The position numbers were made by a program, and so were the translations under genes. Below the pieces are notes generated by a model. That model searched no databases, was not told the DNA's origin, and saw only the letters and a program-made list of their open reading frames with translations. From NCBI GenBank assembly GCA_001825665.1, contig MHXZ01000010.1, positions 1-54,216 on the forward strand: 54,216 nt of DNA. Reading direction: 5' to 3'. This document shows, piece by piece, positions 1 to 8,260 of this stretch (its first letter is position 1; each line of letters starts with the position of its first letter). The stretch comes from Planctomycetes bacterium GWF2_41_51 (lineage in GTDB: Bacteria > Planctomycetota > Phycisphaerae > Sedimentisphaerales > UBA12454).

Positions 1-56
1 GTTCTCCGATATGGACGAATTAAAAGTTTTATTAACCCAGATTGGAGAACCTAAAA

Positions 57-945
57 ATGCAAAAAGAAGAATCGGCAAAAAATGGAAGTGACTTTAATGG
101 AATTTTTCAAATTGATAAAACCCAGGCTAAAAATCATCTCGGTACTTTGGTCAGAAATTCTGTGGAAGAGATACTAAATGATATGCTTGAGACTGAAGCA
201 CAGGCTTTATGTAATGCCGGGCGTTATGAAAGGTCAGAGGCAAGAAAGAACAATCGAGCCGGCCATTATAAACGAAAACTGCATACTGCTGCAGGAGAAG
301 TAGAACTTAATATGCCAAAATTGCGATACGCTAAATTCGAGACAGCTATTATAGAGCGATATAAACGCAGGGAATCTTCTGTTGAAGAAGCTTTGATGGA
401 AATGTATTTGGCGGGTGTATCGGTTCGCAGAGTAGAAGATGTAACCGAAGCTTTATGGGGCATGCGAGTCAATGCAGCACAGTCAGCCAGCTTAATCAGC
501 AGATGTATGAAAAGATAGAAAAGTGGCGTAACGAGCCTATAAGCGGAGAATATCCATATCTTTATCTTGATGGTATATGTTTAAAACGTAGTTGGGGAGG
601 TGAAGTAAGGAATGTATCTGTGCTTGTGGCTGTTGGTGTAGGCACAGATGGTTTTAGAGATATATTCGGCATAGTTGAAGGCGGTAAGGAAGACAGAGAT
701 AGCTGGAACAGCTTTTTGCAACATCTGAAACAACGTGGCCTAAAAGGTGTTCGATTGGTTATATCAGACAGATGTTTAGGATTGGTAGAATCTGCAGAAG
801 ATCATTTTCCTGATGCCTACTGGCAACGTTGTTGCGTTCATTGGTATAGGAATATCTTTAGCAGCGTACCCAGACAGAAGATGAAAGAAGTTACAGCGAT
901 GCTCAAGGCTATTCATTCACAGGAAGATATGAAAGCTGTGAGCCA
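57..945 (+). pseudogene. IS256-family transposase, frameshifted and 3'-truncated
   Basis: This is a DDE (mutator-type) transposase that is no longer intact. The first part (ATG at 57, GGAG upstream at 44-47) carries the family N-terminus and the stretch VRRVEDVTEALWG. Near 476 the reading shifts by -1, and the protein resumes as STVSQLNQQMYEKIEKW, followed by YLDGICLK (first catalytic Asp), LVISDRCLGL (second Asp) and the CCVHWYRN motif. Similarity to the family fades near 945. The expected HWRRIRTNNPLER-type segment with the final Glu, and the C-terminus, are missing; what follows up to the stop at 1048 is unrelated. No slippery heptamer is seen at the shift, so a one-base deletion is more likely than programmed frameshifting. 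Confidence 0.85.
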
Positions 946-1054
946 TATGAAGAACCTTGGAAAAAGAGAAAGATCCTTGACACTACCCAAAAACCGGCCG
1001 CGTTCATTCAAACTCAAGGGACTGACCGTTGGCCGTCCGATGCCATGACAATTA

Positions 1055-1606
1055 TCACCTTTTCGCAAAACCTGATGAACCGACAGTCTCAGAAACTTCT
1101 TTGACCAGATTTTTGTTGAACCGACTATTTGCTTTCCGCATGCCCCACATCACCGTAAGCATCTTTCGTGCTACGGCATGTCGGGCATTAGAGGGTATTA
1201 TCCCGTCATAGAGCATCCTTTCATAATAATCCTTGAAGATATTTTTATTCTGATTGACGACAGTATGGACTGCGCGAGTATTACGCTTTTTAAGAGCCGA
1301 TTGACCGCACAGGCCAGCTGCAGCCTGACTGGTTTTGGCTTGCCGTTTTTGTCGGTGCCGCTGGCAGACCTGACAAGGCCTACACCGCAGTATTTCCAGA
1401 GTTTATTAGGACGGGCAAAACGCCACCCGGCCATCGGACCTTCCTCGAATGTCAAATAGATATTGCCGCCAATTGAAGTGATAATATCTTTGATGGCAGG
1501 TATGGCCGTTGGTACACTATGGCGGCATATGACCTTGCCATTGTGTTCGATTGCCAATTCTGTATTATTGCTATGCACGTCAGCTTCGATATAATATGTT
1601 TTTCAT
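1055..1606 (-). pseudogene. IS110-family transposase remnant with internal deletion
   Basis: Read on the minus strand, the start of an IS110/IS116/IS902 transposase (ADVHSNNTELAIEHNGKV, then LTFEEGPMAGW) joins directly to the C-terminal Transposase_20 part (RFARPNKLWKYCGVGLVR, SGTDKNGKPKP, NRLLKSV). The roughly 200 residues that normally separate these blocks are gone. Two more frame breaks are visible: one just after the probable start codon at 1606 and one near 1240. Beyond the second, the frame continues as FKDYYERM, then SNARHAVARKMLTVMWGMRK, to a stop at 1055-1057. The DEDD catalytic domain is mostly deleted, so the copy is dead. Plus-strand ORFs here are antisense shadows. Confidence 0.85.
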
Positions 1607-1959
1607 GAGGGTTCTTTTCGTATAATTAACTGTTAATACAAACTCAAATTATACTTTAGGATGCCCTCTCTTTATATCTTCAAGCTCTGCAGCGCCGAAA
1701 AATGCGAGCTACAGCATAGCGCCGTGAGGACTCGCAAGGTCTCGCAATGGATTTTTTCGAAGCTGGGTTTAAGCCTAAATTTTGCAAAGGCTTGCGAGAG
1801 TTTGCGACGATATGCGAGAGTGTGCGAAATGATATCCAAATGGGCGATATAGGACTCGGACTCAGGACTCGGGTTTGTGACAGGACATGACCACAGTAAC
1901 TGCAAGGTTTACTGCAATCGCAGATTTGCCTAAAACATAACTCTTTGTATATCAAAGCC

Positions 1960-1987
1960 TTATATCTCTACCCATACAGCCTTCCAA
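1960..1987 (+). repeat. 28-bp direct repeat, left copy (possible attachment-site relic)
   Basis: Positions 1960-1980 match 29789-29809 exactly (21 nt, core TATCTCTACCCATACAGC). After one mismatch (C here, T there) the match continues with TTCCAA to 1987/29816. The left copy ends inside the anticodon loop of a tRNA-Gly fragment, a usual crossover place for tyrosine recombinases. The two copies bracket the polysaccharide operon. That they are att sites is inference: no integrase gene is visible. Confidence 0.6.
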
Positions 1988-2021
1988 GCTGGTAATGTGA
2001 GTTCGATTCTCATCGCCCGCC
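1976..2021 (+). tRNA. Partial tRNA-Gly(UCC), 3' half only
   Basis: The sequence has an anticodon arm CAGC-CTTCCAA-GCTG (anticodon TCC, Gly), a short variable region, a T-arm GTGAG-TTCGATT-CTCAT and a 3' acceptor strand CGCCCGC. The matching 5' acceptor strand (GCGGGCG) and a normal D-arm are absent upstream, where the 28-bp direct repeat sits instead. This is what remains when an integrating element duplicates or replaces part of a tRNA gene. It is unlikely to give a functional tRNA. Confidence 0.7.
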
Positions 2022-2238
2022 TTATTGTCTATATATGACAAAAGATGCTAGAAGTTGCCTATGTGTGGCACTTTCAAAGACTTACGAGCGAATTTTTCAA
2101 GATTTTCAAAGTCGTATATTTCCCCCAAGTGACTGCAAATGACAGCAGAAGTCTATAACGGTACGCATTTACTGCAAGCGCAACTGCAATCGCAGGTTTG
2201 AGAATACAAAAAGTGTTCAATTACGAAATAGCAAAAAT

Positions 2239-2442
2239 CTATACGTCTCTATTGTCGGCTTTTGGACGCGGCTTGGTCAGCCTAACCTGGCGATATTCCA
2301 AGTTCCAGAGCTTTTTTGATTGTCTTTCTCGAATGACCAAGCTGCTGGACAAAATCTCACGCTGGGACAGACCTTCGTCCCGATGTTTTCGCCTGATAAT
2401 TTCATAATCATCCACTGTAAGCATCTCTTTCTGAGCCTCCAT
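2239..2442 (-). pseudogene. IS21-family IstA, N-terminal fragment with two frameshifts
   Basis: On the minus strand, MLTVDDYEIIRRKHRDEGLS is a typical IstA N-terminus and continues QREI. The helix-turn-helix core continues in another frame (QLGHSRKTIKKALELGISPG), then returns to the first frame as RLTKPRPK. Two compensating frameshifts therefore interrupt the DNA-binding domain. The likely start is at 2424, with GGAGG just upstream. The catalytic rve domain and IstB are not present next to it. Confidence 0.8.
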
Positions 2443-2469
2443 ATCTTAAATTGACACAATTTAAGATAT
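2441..2469. repeat. Perfect 13-bp palindrome at IS end
   Basis: ATATCTTAAATTG (2441-2453) and CAATTTAAGATAT (2457-2469) are perfect inverted arms around ACA. Read on the minus strand, TGTCAATTTAAG directly precedes the IstA fragment and looks like its terminal end. The same 11-mer TTAAATTGACA recurs at 3138-3148, after the integrase remnant. Confidence 0.6.
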
Positions 2470-2536
2470 TTTTATACGGCCCCGCTATAGTGGTCCCCCT
2501 TTTCGACCGCTTTTTTAACCTAAATCTGGCCCCGTT

Positions 2537-3106
2537 TTAAATGCAAATCGCCATTATGTTAATTTCTTCCAACCTTCATTCAAATTGCTTGAGAAAACAC
2601 GAGATGGTTTTAAAATTAAACGCAGCTATGAGCCTCGTGCAACAGCTTGTGATAAGCTGCTGAAACATCCGCTGGTTGATAACCAAATAAAAGAAAGATT
2701 GCGATCGCAGTGTGAACAGCTTGACCCGATAAAACTACTACATAGCATCCGTCAAGGTCAATCTACCTTGAGTGCTCTTACATCTGCCGATTGTTCTAAA
2801 CAAAGTCCTCAAAGGGTAAGTCTTGAAAAATTCCTGACCCAACTGCCAAGATTGTGGCAAGATGGAGAAGTCAGACCAACCCATCGCAAGAAAACTTCAA
2901 AACCAAGATACTGGCGTTCACGCCCAGATGCATTTGAAGGTGGTACTTGATTGGTTGCATCAGGAACCGGATATAAATGCCAAAGACCTGCTGAAAACGG
3001 CTTCAATTAAAGTATCTCGAACGCTTTGCGGATAAAGCAACTCAGAACCTTCCAACGGCGAATTAAAGCTTGGCGGAAAATAATAAATATGCTATGCGAC
3101 CTTTAA
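2537..3106 (+). pseudogene. Integrase-type (rve) transposase, C-terminal half, degenerate
   Basis: The open stretch begins without a start (NRHYVNFFQPSFKLLEKTRDG), runs through YEPRATACDKLL and LPRLWQDGEVRPTHRKK to RYWRSRPDAFEG, and hits a frame break near 2940. The next piece, VVLDWLHQEPDINAKDLL, is in another frame, and the last pieces (RFAD, then QRRIKAWRKIINMLCDL) lie in further frames. The order matches the C-terminal half of a family of integrase-core transposases that I recognise by these motifs but cannot name securely. Catalytic residues and N-terminus are missing. TTAAATTGACA at 3138-3148 probably marks its right end. Confidence 0.75.
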
Positions 3107-3407
3107 TGTTTATTTTTTTGACTCCATGGGGCCAACATTAAATTGACATATTAAGAGGCAATCTGTATGGTAACATTTTTAGTTGAGGCAATGGGAGGAA
3201 AGAAATGCTTGACGCCGGACATATGCCCAAATATTATGGTGTATCCTCAGGCGGGGGTATGTTTTTTTTGTAGACAATGGAACGAAATACATATATCATT
3301 ACTATTTAAGCCATTTAAAACGATAATCCTGTGTTTCCGCCAGCGGAGAAAGACTGGGCCAATTCAGCGTAACTGACGGGGATGGAGTTTGTAAATTTAG
3401 GCGTCAG
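3107..3407. other. Leader region of the polysaccharide operon
   Basis: This stretch holds the right end of the IS remnant (TTAAATTGACA, 3138-3148) and then about 250 bp before the exporter genes. A 69-codon ORF here has no recognisable features. I found neither a JUMPstart-like element nor a convincing promoter pair. The operon promoter must lie here or upstream, but I cannot place it. Confidence 0.4.
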
Positions 3408-4247
3408 ATGGAACAATGGACTGAAATAATTAATTCAGACGGCAACTCGTTCAGCAGTCAAATCAATGGACTATGGAAGTACCGAGATCTGATACTGGAG
3501 CTGGTCAAACGCGATTTCATATTGTACTATAAACAAACCTTACTTGGGCCGTTATGGTTCATTATACAACCTATACTCACTGTGATTGTTTTTACGCTTG
3601 TGTTTGGCCAAATGGCAGGCATATCCACTGACGGCCTGCCTTGCATGCTTTTCTATCTTGCCGGGGTAACATTCTGGAATTACTTCTCCGAGTCATTTAG
3701 GCAGATTGCCGGCTCATTTATTGAGAATCAGAATGTTTATAGTAAAGTCTATTTTCCAAGATTTATCATCCCTGTTTCCATTGTCATTTCAAACCTGATA
3801 AAATTAGGGCTTTATTTTGTACTGTTAGCCGGATTCTATATTTACTACATAAATCACGGATATGAGCTGCGCCCCAATTACTATATACTGCTTCTGCCTG
3901 TTTTAATAGCCACTATGGGAATGCTTTCGATGGGCATGGGCATGATTATTGCATCGCTGACTTGCAAATACCGGGATCTGAAGTTTCTGCTGAGCTTCGG
4001 TATCCAGTTGATGATGTATGTTACGCCCGTTATTTACCCTTTGTCAGCTACACCTGAAAAATACCGATTCCTTTTTCTTATAAACCCCATGACGATAATT
4101 ATTGAAACATTCAAGTTTTCTATTTTGGGCAAGGGCAGTTTCAGCTTTATGAACCTTTTTTATGGTATCATAATCACTTTAATAATATTTTTCTTATCCC
4201 TGGTTATATATGCTAAAATCGAGAAAGATTTCATTGACACCATTTAA
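3408..4247 (+). CDS. wzm: ABC-2 type polysaccharide exporter permease (Wzm-like)
   Basis: A 279-residue inner-membrane permease of the ABC-2 / O-antigen exporter family. The cytoplasmic N-terminus contains WKYRDLILELVKRDF and YYKQTLLGPLWFIIQP, a conserved entry to the first membrane helix. About six hydrophobic segments follow, spaced as in Wzm/KpsM-type permeases, and the family segment CKYRDLKFLLSFGIQ sits before the fourth. It would form the channel that moves a lipid-linked polysaccharide across the inner membrane. The ATPase partner follows 39 bp downstream. It is the first gene of a plus-strand operon reaching 27990. Length is normal. The start has only a weak AGG upstream. Confidence 0.9.
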   Translation: MEQWTEIINSDGNSFSSQINGLWKYRDLILELVKRDFILYYKQTLLGPLWFIIQPILTVIVFTLVFGQMAGISTDGLPCMLFYLAGVTFWNYFSESFRQIAGSFIENQNVYSKVYFPRFIIPVSIVISNLIKLGLYFVLLAGFYIYYINHGYELRPNYYILLLPVLIATMGMLSMGMGMIIASLTCKYRDLKFLLSFGIQLMMYVTPVIYPLSATPEKYRFLFLINPMTIIIETFKFSILGKGSFSFMNLFYGIIITLIIFFLSLVIYAKIEKDFIDTI

Positions 4248-4286
4248 AGGTTTTACACAGCCTTAGTTAAAAGTTTATTCGGATTG

Positions 4287-5570
4287 ATGAATCAAACTGT
4301 CATAAAAATCGAAGGCCTATCCAAAACTTATTGCATCCGGCAAGTGGGTACCGGCACACTTTGCCATGACCTTAACAGATTATGGCATAAGATTCGTGGA
4401 AAAGAGGACCCTTATTTAAAAATCGGAGAAGTCAATGATCGCAGCAGCCAGGGTCAAACCTGCTTTTCTAAAGCACTTGACGAAATAAGTTTCGATATAT
4501 TGCAAGGACAAATTCTCGGCATAATCGGCAGGAATGGGGCGGGCAAATCAACACTTTTAAAGATAATTTCAAAGATAACGACACCATCCACGGGTATTGT
4601 AAAACTAAAAGGTAAAGTTGCTTCACTGCTGGAAGTAGGGACAGGTTTTCGTACCGATCTTACGGGAAGGGAAAATATTTTCCTGAACGGTACGATAATG
4701 GGCATGGGAGCAAAAGAGATAAAGCAAAAGCTTGATGAGATAGTCGATTTTGCAGGCGTAAGCCGCTATCTGGATACACCTGTAAAACGTTATTCGTCAG
4801 GCATGTTGGTAAGGCTGGGATTTGCCGTCGCAGCTTTCCTGGAGCCGGACATTTTGATTGTAGATGAGGTTTTAGCTGTAGGTGACGCGGAATTCAGGAA
4901 AAAGGCTATCGGCAAGCTTGGCGAGATAAGCCATGATAGAAACCGAACCGTATTGTTTGTTTCTCACAATATGGGAGCGATTAAAAGCATTTGCGATCGT
5001 ACAATCGTCCTTAATAAGGGACAGCTTGTTTTTGACGGAGAAACAGACTTGGCGATACAGCATTATCTCAATGACGTATCAACGGTTTCAGATGTCGACC
5101 TGGCTAATCGTTCTGATAGGAACGGCAATGGGCAGCTGCGTTTTGAAGACTTTACAATGACAAATAAAATGGATGAGTCTATTCCTGTTGTTTGCACGGG
5201 AATGCACATCAAGTTCAATTTTAACATCGATGTCAAAGAAGCATTAAAAAAGACAAAAGTTTTCGCGACTTTCCGTTCCTCAAGCGGTTATACATTATTT
5301 ATTTGCAGTAACTTTTTTTCCAACGATTTTTATGATTTGGAACCAGGCAAGTATAAGATCACAATGGACCTGCCGCGCTTTCCCCTTTCATCGGGCCAAT
5401 ATGCCATTGACCTGAAAGTGACGTCGGGCAAAACTGTACTTGACGAAATAGAGTCGGCAGTAACGCTTGACGTAGAGAATGGTGACTTTTTCGGATCGGG
5501 AAGGATAGTTACAAGCAAAAACGGGGTGCTGATCGACCATACGTCGAGTATCCAACGGATTGAGCATTGA
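4287..5570 (+). CDS. wzt: ABC exporter ATPase with C-terminal recognition domain (Wzt-like)
   Basis: A 427-residue ATP-binding subunit. Walker A is GRNGAGKST (81-89), the signature is YSSGM (169-173), Walker B is ILIVDEVLAVGD (189-200) and the switch His lies in FVSHNMG (H227). After residue 245 comes a C-terminal part of about 175 residues predicted to be mainly beta, as in Wzt proteins whose C-domain binds the capped non-reducing end of the glycan. An insertion at residues 25-60, before the second half of the nucleotide-binding fold, is common in this subfamily. The ATG at 4287 is preferred over the TTG at 4284. The stop overlaps the next start (TGATG), so the kinase-like gene is translationally coupled. 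Together they suggest export of a chain whose end is chemically capped. Confidence 0.9.
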   Translation: MNQTVIKIEGLSKTYCIRQVGTGTLCHDLNRLWHKIRGKEDPYLKIGEVNDRSSQGQTCFSKALDEISFDILQGQILGIIGRNGAGKSTLLKIISKITTPSTGIVKLKGKVASLLEVGTGFRTDLTGRENIFLNGTIMGMGAKEIKQKLDEIVDFAGVSRYLDTPVKRYSSGMLVRLGFAVAAFLEPDILIVDEVLAVGDAEFRKKAIGKLGEISHDRNRTVLFVSHNMGAIKSICDRTIVLNKGQLVFDGETDLAIQHYLNDVSTVSDVDLANRSDRNGNGQLRFEDFTMTNKMDESIPVVCTGMHIKFNFNIDVKEALKKTKVFATFRSSSGYTLFICSNFFSNDFYDLEPGKYKITMDLPRFPLSSGQYAIDLKVTSGKTVLDEIESAVTLDVENGDFFGSGRIVTSKNGVLIDHTSSIQRIEH

Positions 5571-6250
5571 TGGAAAATATAATCAGCAAAGACAGCTTAA
5601 TGTGTGTTGCTCTTGCGTTGAAAGATATTGACAGGTATACACCGATAGAGCAACTACCTACAGGTTACCGGCATATTATCAAAGAGGTTTTCGAATATGA
5701 GGACATAATTATCAAAAAAACAAATTACGCCAAAAACCGAAACATGGACCATTATCTCTTTGAAAACGAAATTTATTGGCTCGAGCGGCTTCATGGCTGC
5801 GGTTTTTCTCCAGAGTTGATGGATAGTTTTAAGATCGATGAAGATATTTATATTTTGATGCGTAAAATACAGGGTGATAATCTTTATTCAGTATTCAATG
5901 AACACAAGACATGGAATACATCCGACTTTCGTAATAAACTCAGAGAAAAGTTCAATGGGACATTAGAATTTTTAAAAAGAGAATCGCTGATCCATAAAGA
6001 TCTGCGGCCTCAGAATATAATTGTTAATCGAGAGGTGAGCGTTTTTGGTGTTGTTGATTATCAGTTCTGCTCAAAAGCAGGTGAGGGATTAAAAGTTGTG
6101 GGTTTACGCCAGTGGCTGCATTACCGAAAAGCGATAAAAGGTGTTGGCGGTGAATGGCGAAAACCAGATATATCTGAATTCGATTTTGATACAGACCGGT
6201 ATATGCTGTACTTGATAATCGAACAATTGAGCTCTTTGGAAAGCAATTAA
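5570..6250 (+). CDS. Kinase-like protein (possible glycan-capping or sugar kinase)
   Basis: A 226-residue protein with a reduced protein-kinase-like fold: candidate ATP Lys in EDIIIKK (45-50), a Glu in FENEIYW (64-70), the catalytic loop IHKDLRPQN (141-149, Asp and Asn as in HxDxxxxN) and a metal-binding DYQ (164-166) in place of DFG. It resembles the lipopolysaccharide-kinase / RIO-like group rather than Ser/Thr kinases. Its start overlaps the stop of the Wzt-like ATPase. In E. coli O9a the Wzt C-domain reads a phosphate/methyl cap made by the kinase-methyltransferase WbdD; this gene could supply the kinase half here, with methyltransferases encoded later in the operon. That role is inference; a kinase for a sugar precursor is an alternative. 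Confidence 0.7.
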   Translation: MENIISKDSLMCVALALKDIDRYTPIEQLPTGYRHIIKEVFEYEDIIIKKTNYAKNRNMDHYLFENEIYWLERLHGCGFSPELMDSFKIDEDIYILMRKIQGDNLYSVFNEHKTWNTSDFRNKLREKFNGTLEFLKRESLIHKDLRPQNIIVNREVSVFGVVDYQFCSKAGEGLKVVGLRQWLHYRKAIKGVGGEWRKPDISEFDFDTDRYMLYLIIEQLSSLESN

Positions 6251-6252
6251 AA

Positions 6253-7239
6253 ATGAGTGATAAATCAGTATTAGTGACAGGCGCAGACGGTTTTATCGGT
6301 TCACATCTGACAGAAATACTGCTTGAAAAAGGCTTTAAGGTTCGAGCACTGTCGTATTATAATTCTTTCAATAACTGGGGATGGCTCGAGCAGATCAAGT
6401 CGAGTGTTAAGCTGGAAATTGTAAGCGGAGATATCCGCGATCCGTATTTCTGTATCGGCTTGACTAAAGACATAGATATCGTGTTTCACCTGGCGGCGCT
6501 TATAGCTATTCCATTTTCATATAAGGCACCATACAGTTACGTCCAGACAAACGTGCTTGGAACAACCAATCTATGCCAGGCATGCATGAGCAATTCGGTT
6601 GAAAGACTTATCCAGACTTCTACAAGTGAAGTTTATGGAAGCGCGTTGTACGTACCGATCGATGAGAAACATCCGCTTCAGCCTCAGTCACCATATAGTG
6701 CAAGTAAAATCGCCTCCGATGCCATTGCGATGAGTTTTTATAATACATTCGAGCTTCCTGTTACGATCGCAAGACCATTCAATACTTATGGCCCGCGACA
6801 GTCAGCCAGGGCTGTCATACCCGCAATTATCAGTCAGTTGCTGACGGGCAGAGAGGAAATTGATCTTGGAGATCTTGAGACGACACGAGATTTCAATTTT
6901 GTGAAGGATATCTGTCACGGTTTTATTATGCTGGCTTTGAGCAGGGATTCGATCGGGCAGACTTATAATATCGGATCGAACACGGAAGTTGCTATCGGTG
7001 AGGTTTTTGAACTGCTAAAAGAAATAACCGGCAGTGATGCAAAATATGTTTGTGACAAGTTGCGGATACGGCCGAATAAATCTGAGGTTAGACGGCTGAA
7101 ATGTGATAACACCAAATTAGCAAGTCTCACAGGGTACCGTCCCGAATTCAGTATGGAGCGGGGTTTAAGAGAAACTGTGACATGGTTTTCCGATCCTGTA
7201 AATCTGAGTCGGTATAAAACTGATACATATAATATTTAG
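6253..7239 (+). CDS. SDR-family NDP-sugar 4,6-dehydratase (LegB-like)
   Basis: A 328-residue extended short-chain dehydrogenase. The Rossmann motif GADGFIGS is at 10-17, the active-site pair is Y148xxxK152 (YSASK) with TSTSEVYG at 122-129, and the PFNTYGPRQSARAVIP segment binds the nucleotide sugar. RALSYYNSFNNWGWLE near residue 31 is characteristic of the subgroup that includes LegB, the GDP-GlcNAc 4,6-dehydratase of legionaminic acid synthesis. The product would be an NDP-4-keto-6-deoxy sugar for the aminotransferase encoded two genes later. No NeuB-type synthase is in the window, so a plain 4-amino-6-deoxy sugar is a likely end product. It starts 2 bp after the kinase-like gene. Confidence 0.85.
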   Translation: MSDKSVLVTGADGFIGSHLTEILLEKGFKVRALSYYNSFNNWGWLEQIKSSVKLEIVSGDIRDPYFCIGLTKDIDIVFHLAALIAIPFSYKAPYSYVQTNVLGTTNLCQACMSNSVERLIQTSTSEVYGSALYVPIDEKHPLQPQSPYSASKIASDAIAMSFYNTFELPVTIARPFNTYGPRQSARAVIPAIISQLLTGREEIDLGDLETTRDFNFVKDICHGFIMLALSRDSIGQTYNIGSNTEVAIGEVFELLKEITGSDAKYVCDKLRIRPNKSEVRRLKCDNTKLASLTGYRPEFSMERGLRETVTWFSDPVNLSRYKTDTYNI

Positions 7240-7269
7240 AATTAAGATTAAATATTTGAGGATAGATTT

Positions 7270-8259
7270 ATAAAAATAGGTTACGTTTTTAATCATTTGT
7301 ACATGGGTGGGGTACAAACCCATTTCGCCACTTTGTGCGAATACTTTTCCAAATTCCACGAGGTAAAGTATACATCAATGCGTACCGATGGCGCAGAGCC
7401 CATCATAAAAAAGCGGATGGAGAAGTTTGAATGCCTGAACTTTGCCGAACTGTCGAGGTGGGCAGATGTTATTCATTTTGATCTTTATGAAAATTTCGAA
7501 TGTAATTACAGCAAGGTTTTGGCGGCGAAAAGTATTGTCACACTGGTCAATTTCCGCTTTTCGATAGGATTTATTCGGAGATCACTGAAATACCACTTTC
7601 CCATTTTTTTTACCGCAATGTCACAAACTATAGCAGATAATGTCAAAGTGGCGGCAGAGATCATCTATTCAGGTGTGGACACTGAACGTTTCAAACCTTT
7701 AGCAAAAGTGGAAAAAAAGTATGACGTTTTAATACTCGGAAGAATGAGACCAATCAAAAATCACAGGCTTTTTATCGATATCTGCAAAAAGGGGAATTTT
7801 TCTTTTGTGGCTATCGGCGGAACCGCGGGCCATTTTACAGGGCATGTGAATGAAATTGAGCAGATGGTTCGCGGGGCAGCCAAACCCGGCAGAGACTTTG
7901 TTCCGGGAGTCGTTGAAGATCAGGAAATAGTACCTTTAATAAATCAGGCCAGAGTTGCGGTAGTCACTTCGGTATCTGAAGGGCTTGGGTTGAACGCTCT
8001 TGAGCCAATGAGCTGCGGTTTGCCCGTGGTCGCAGTGGATAACGGAGGAAGCAAAGAAGCATTAGGCAGTGACAACCTATGCGGGATGGTATTGGACAAA
8101 TCGACCACACTTCAAGATTTTGTTGAAGCTATACAAAAATGCATGAATGATAAAGATATGCAACGTAACGCAAGGGAGAGAATTTGTACGATTTTTTCAA
8201 TGGATAAGGTGTTCGACGGTTACTCTAAAGTATACTCGAAAATTTGCGGAGAGCGGTAA
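7270..8259 (+). CDS. GT4-family glycosyltransferase, apparent ATA start
   Basis: A glycosyltransferase of the GT-B fold. The C-terminal half has VLILGRMRPIKNH, then SVSEGLGLNALEPMSCGLPVVAVDNGG, the donor-binding EX7E region. The N-terminus expected for the family (MKIGYVFNHLYMGGVQTH-like) is present only if translation begins at ATA (7270), which sits 8 bases after GAGG (7258-7261). The canonical alternatives, TTG at 7297 and ATG at 7303, would remove the first beta strand and have no Shine-Dalgarno. From 7270 the product is 329 residues. It lies between the dehydratase and the aminotransferase and presumably adds one sugar of the repeat unit; the substrate cannot be read from sequence. Confidence 0.8.
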   Translation: MKIGYVFNHLYMGGVQTHFATLCEYFSKFHEVKYTSMRTDGAEPIIKKRMEKFECLNFAELSRWADVIHFDLYENFECNYSKVLAAKSIVTLVNFRFSIGFIRRSLKYHFPIFFTAMSQTIADNVKVAAEIIYSGVDTERFKPLAKVEKKYDVLILGRMRPIKNHRLFIDICKKGNFSFVAIGGTAGHFTGHVNEIEQMVRGAAKPGRDFVPGVVEDQEIVPLINQARVAVVTSVSEGLGLNALEPMSCGLPVVAVDNGGSKEALGSDNLCGMVLDKSTTLQDFVEAIQKCMNDKDMQRNARERICTIFSMDKVFDGYSKVYSKICGER

Positions 8260-8260
8260 A

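Larger units (their letters stand above)
1607..2238. other. Non-coding, repeat-bearing stretch between IS remnants
   Basis: I see no credible gene. The stretch holds clustered TGCGAG/CTCGCA words (about 1730-1830), two copies of ACTGCAATCGCAG (1911-1923 and 2183-2195, the second preceded by the variant ACTGCAAGCGCA at 2171-2182), the left copy of the 28-bp direct repeat (1960-1987) and a partial tRNA-Gly (1976-2021). A related ACTGCAA-type word lies beside the right copy of the direct repeat at 29741-29753. Confidence 0.6.

Noticed and set aside
455-520. Programmed -1 frameshifting in the IS256 transposase
   Set aside because: No slippery heptamer or stimulatory structure at the shift, the family does not normally use recoding, and the 3' part is missing anyway.
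1178-1459. Plus-strand ORFs between 1029 and 1459
   Set aside because: They are antisense to the IS110 remnant, whose conserved motifs are on the minus strand.
1700-1830. CRISPR-like spacing of TGCGAG/CTCGCA words
   Set aside because: The words vary in sequence, orientation and spacing; there is no constant repeat of 25-40 bp and no cas gene in the window.
3167-3376. 69-codon ORF before the exporter permease
   Set aside because: Composition and lack of a ribosome site suggest chance; no recognisable domain.
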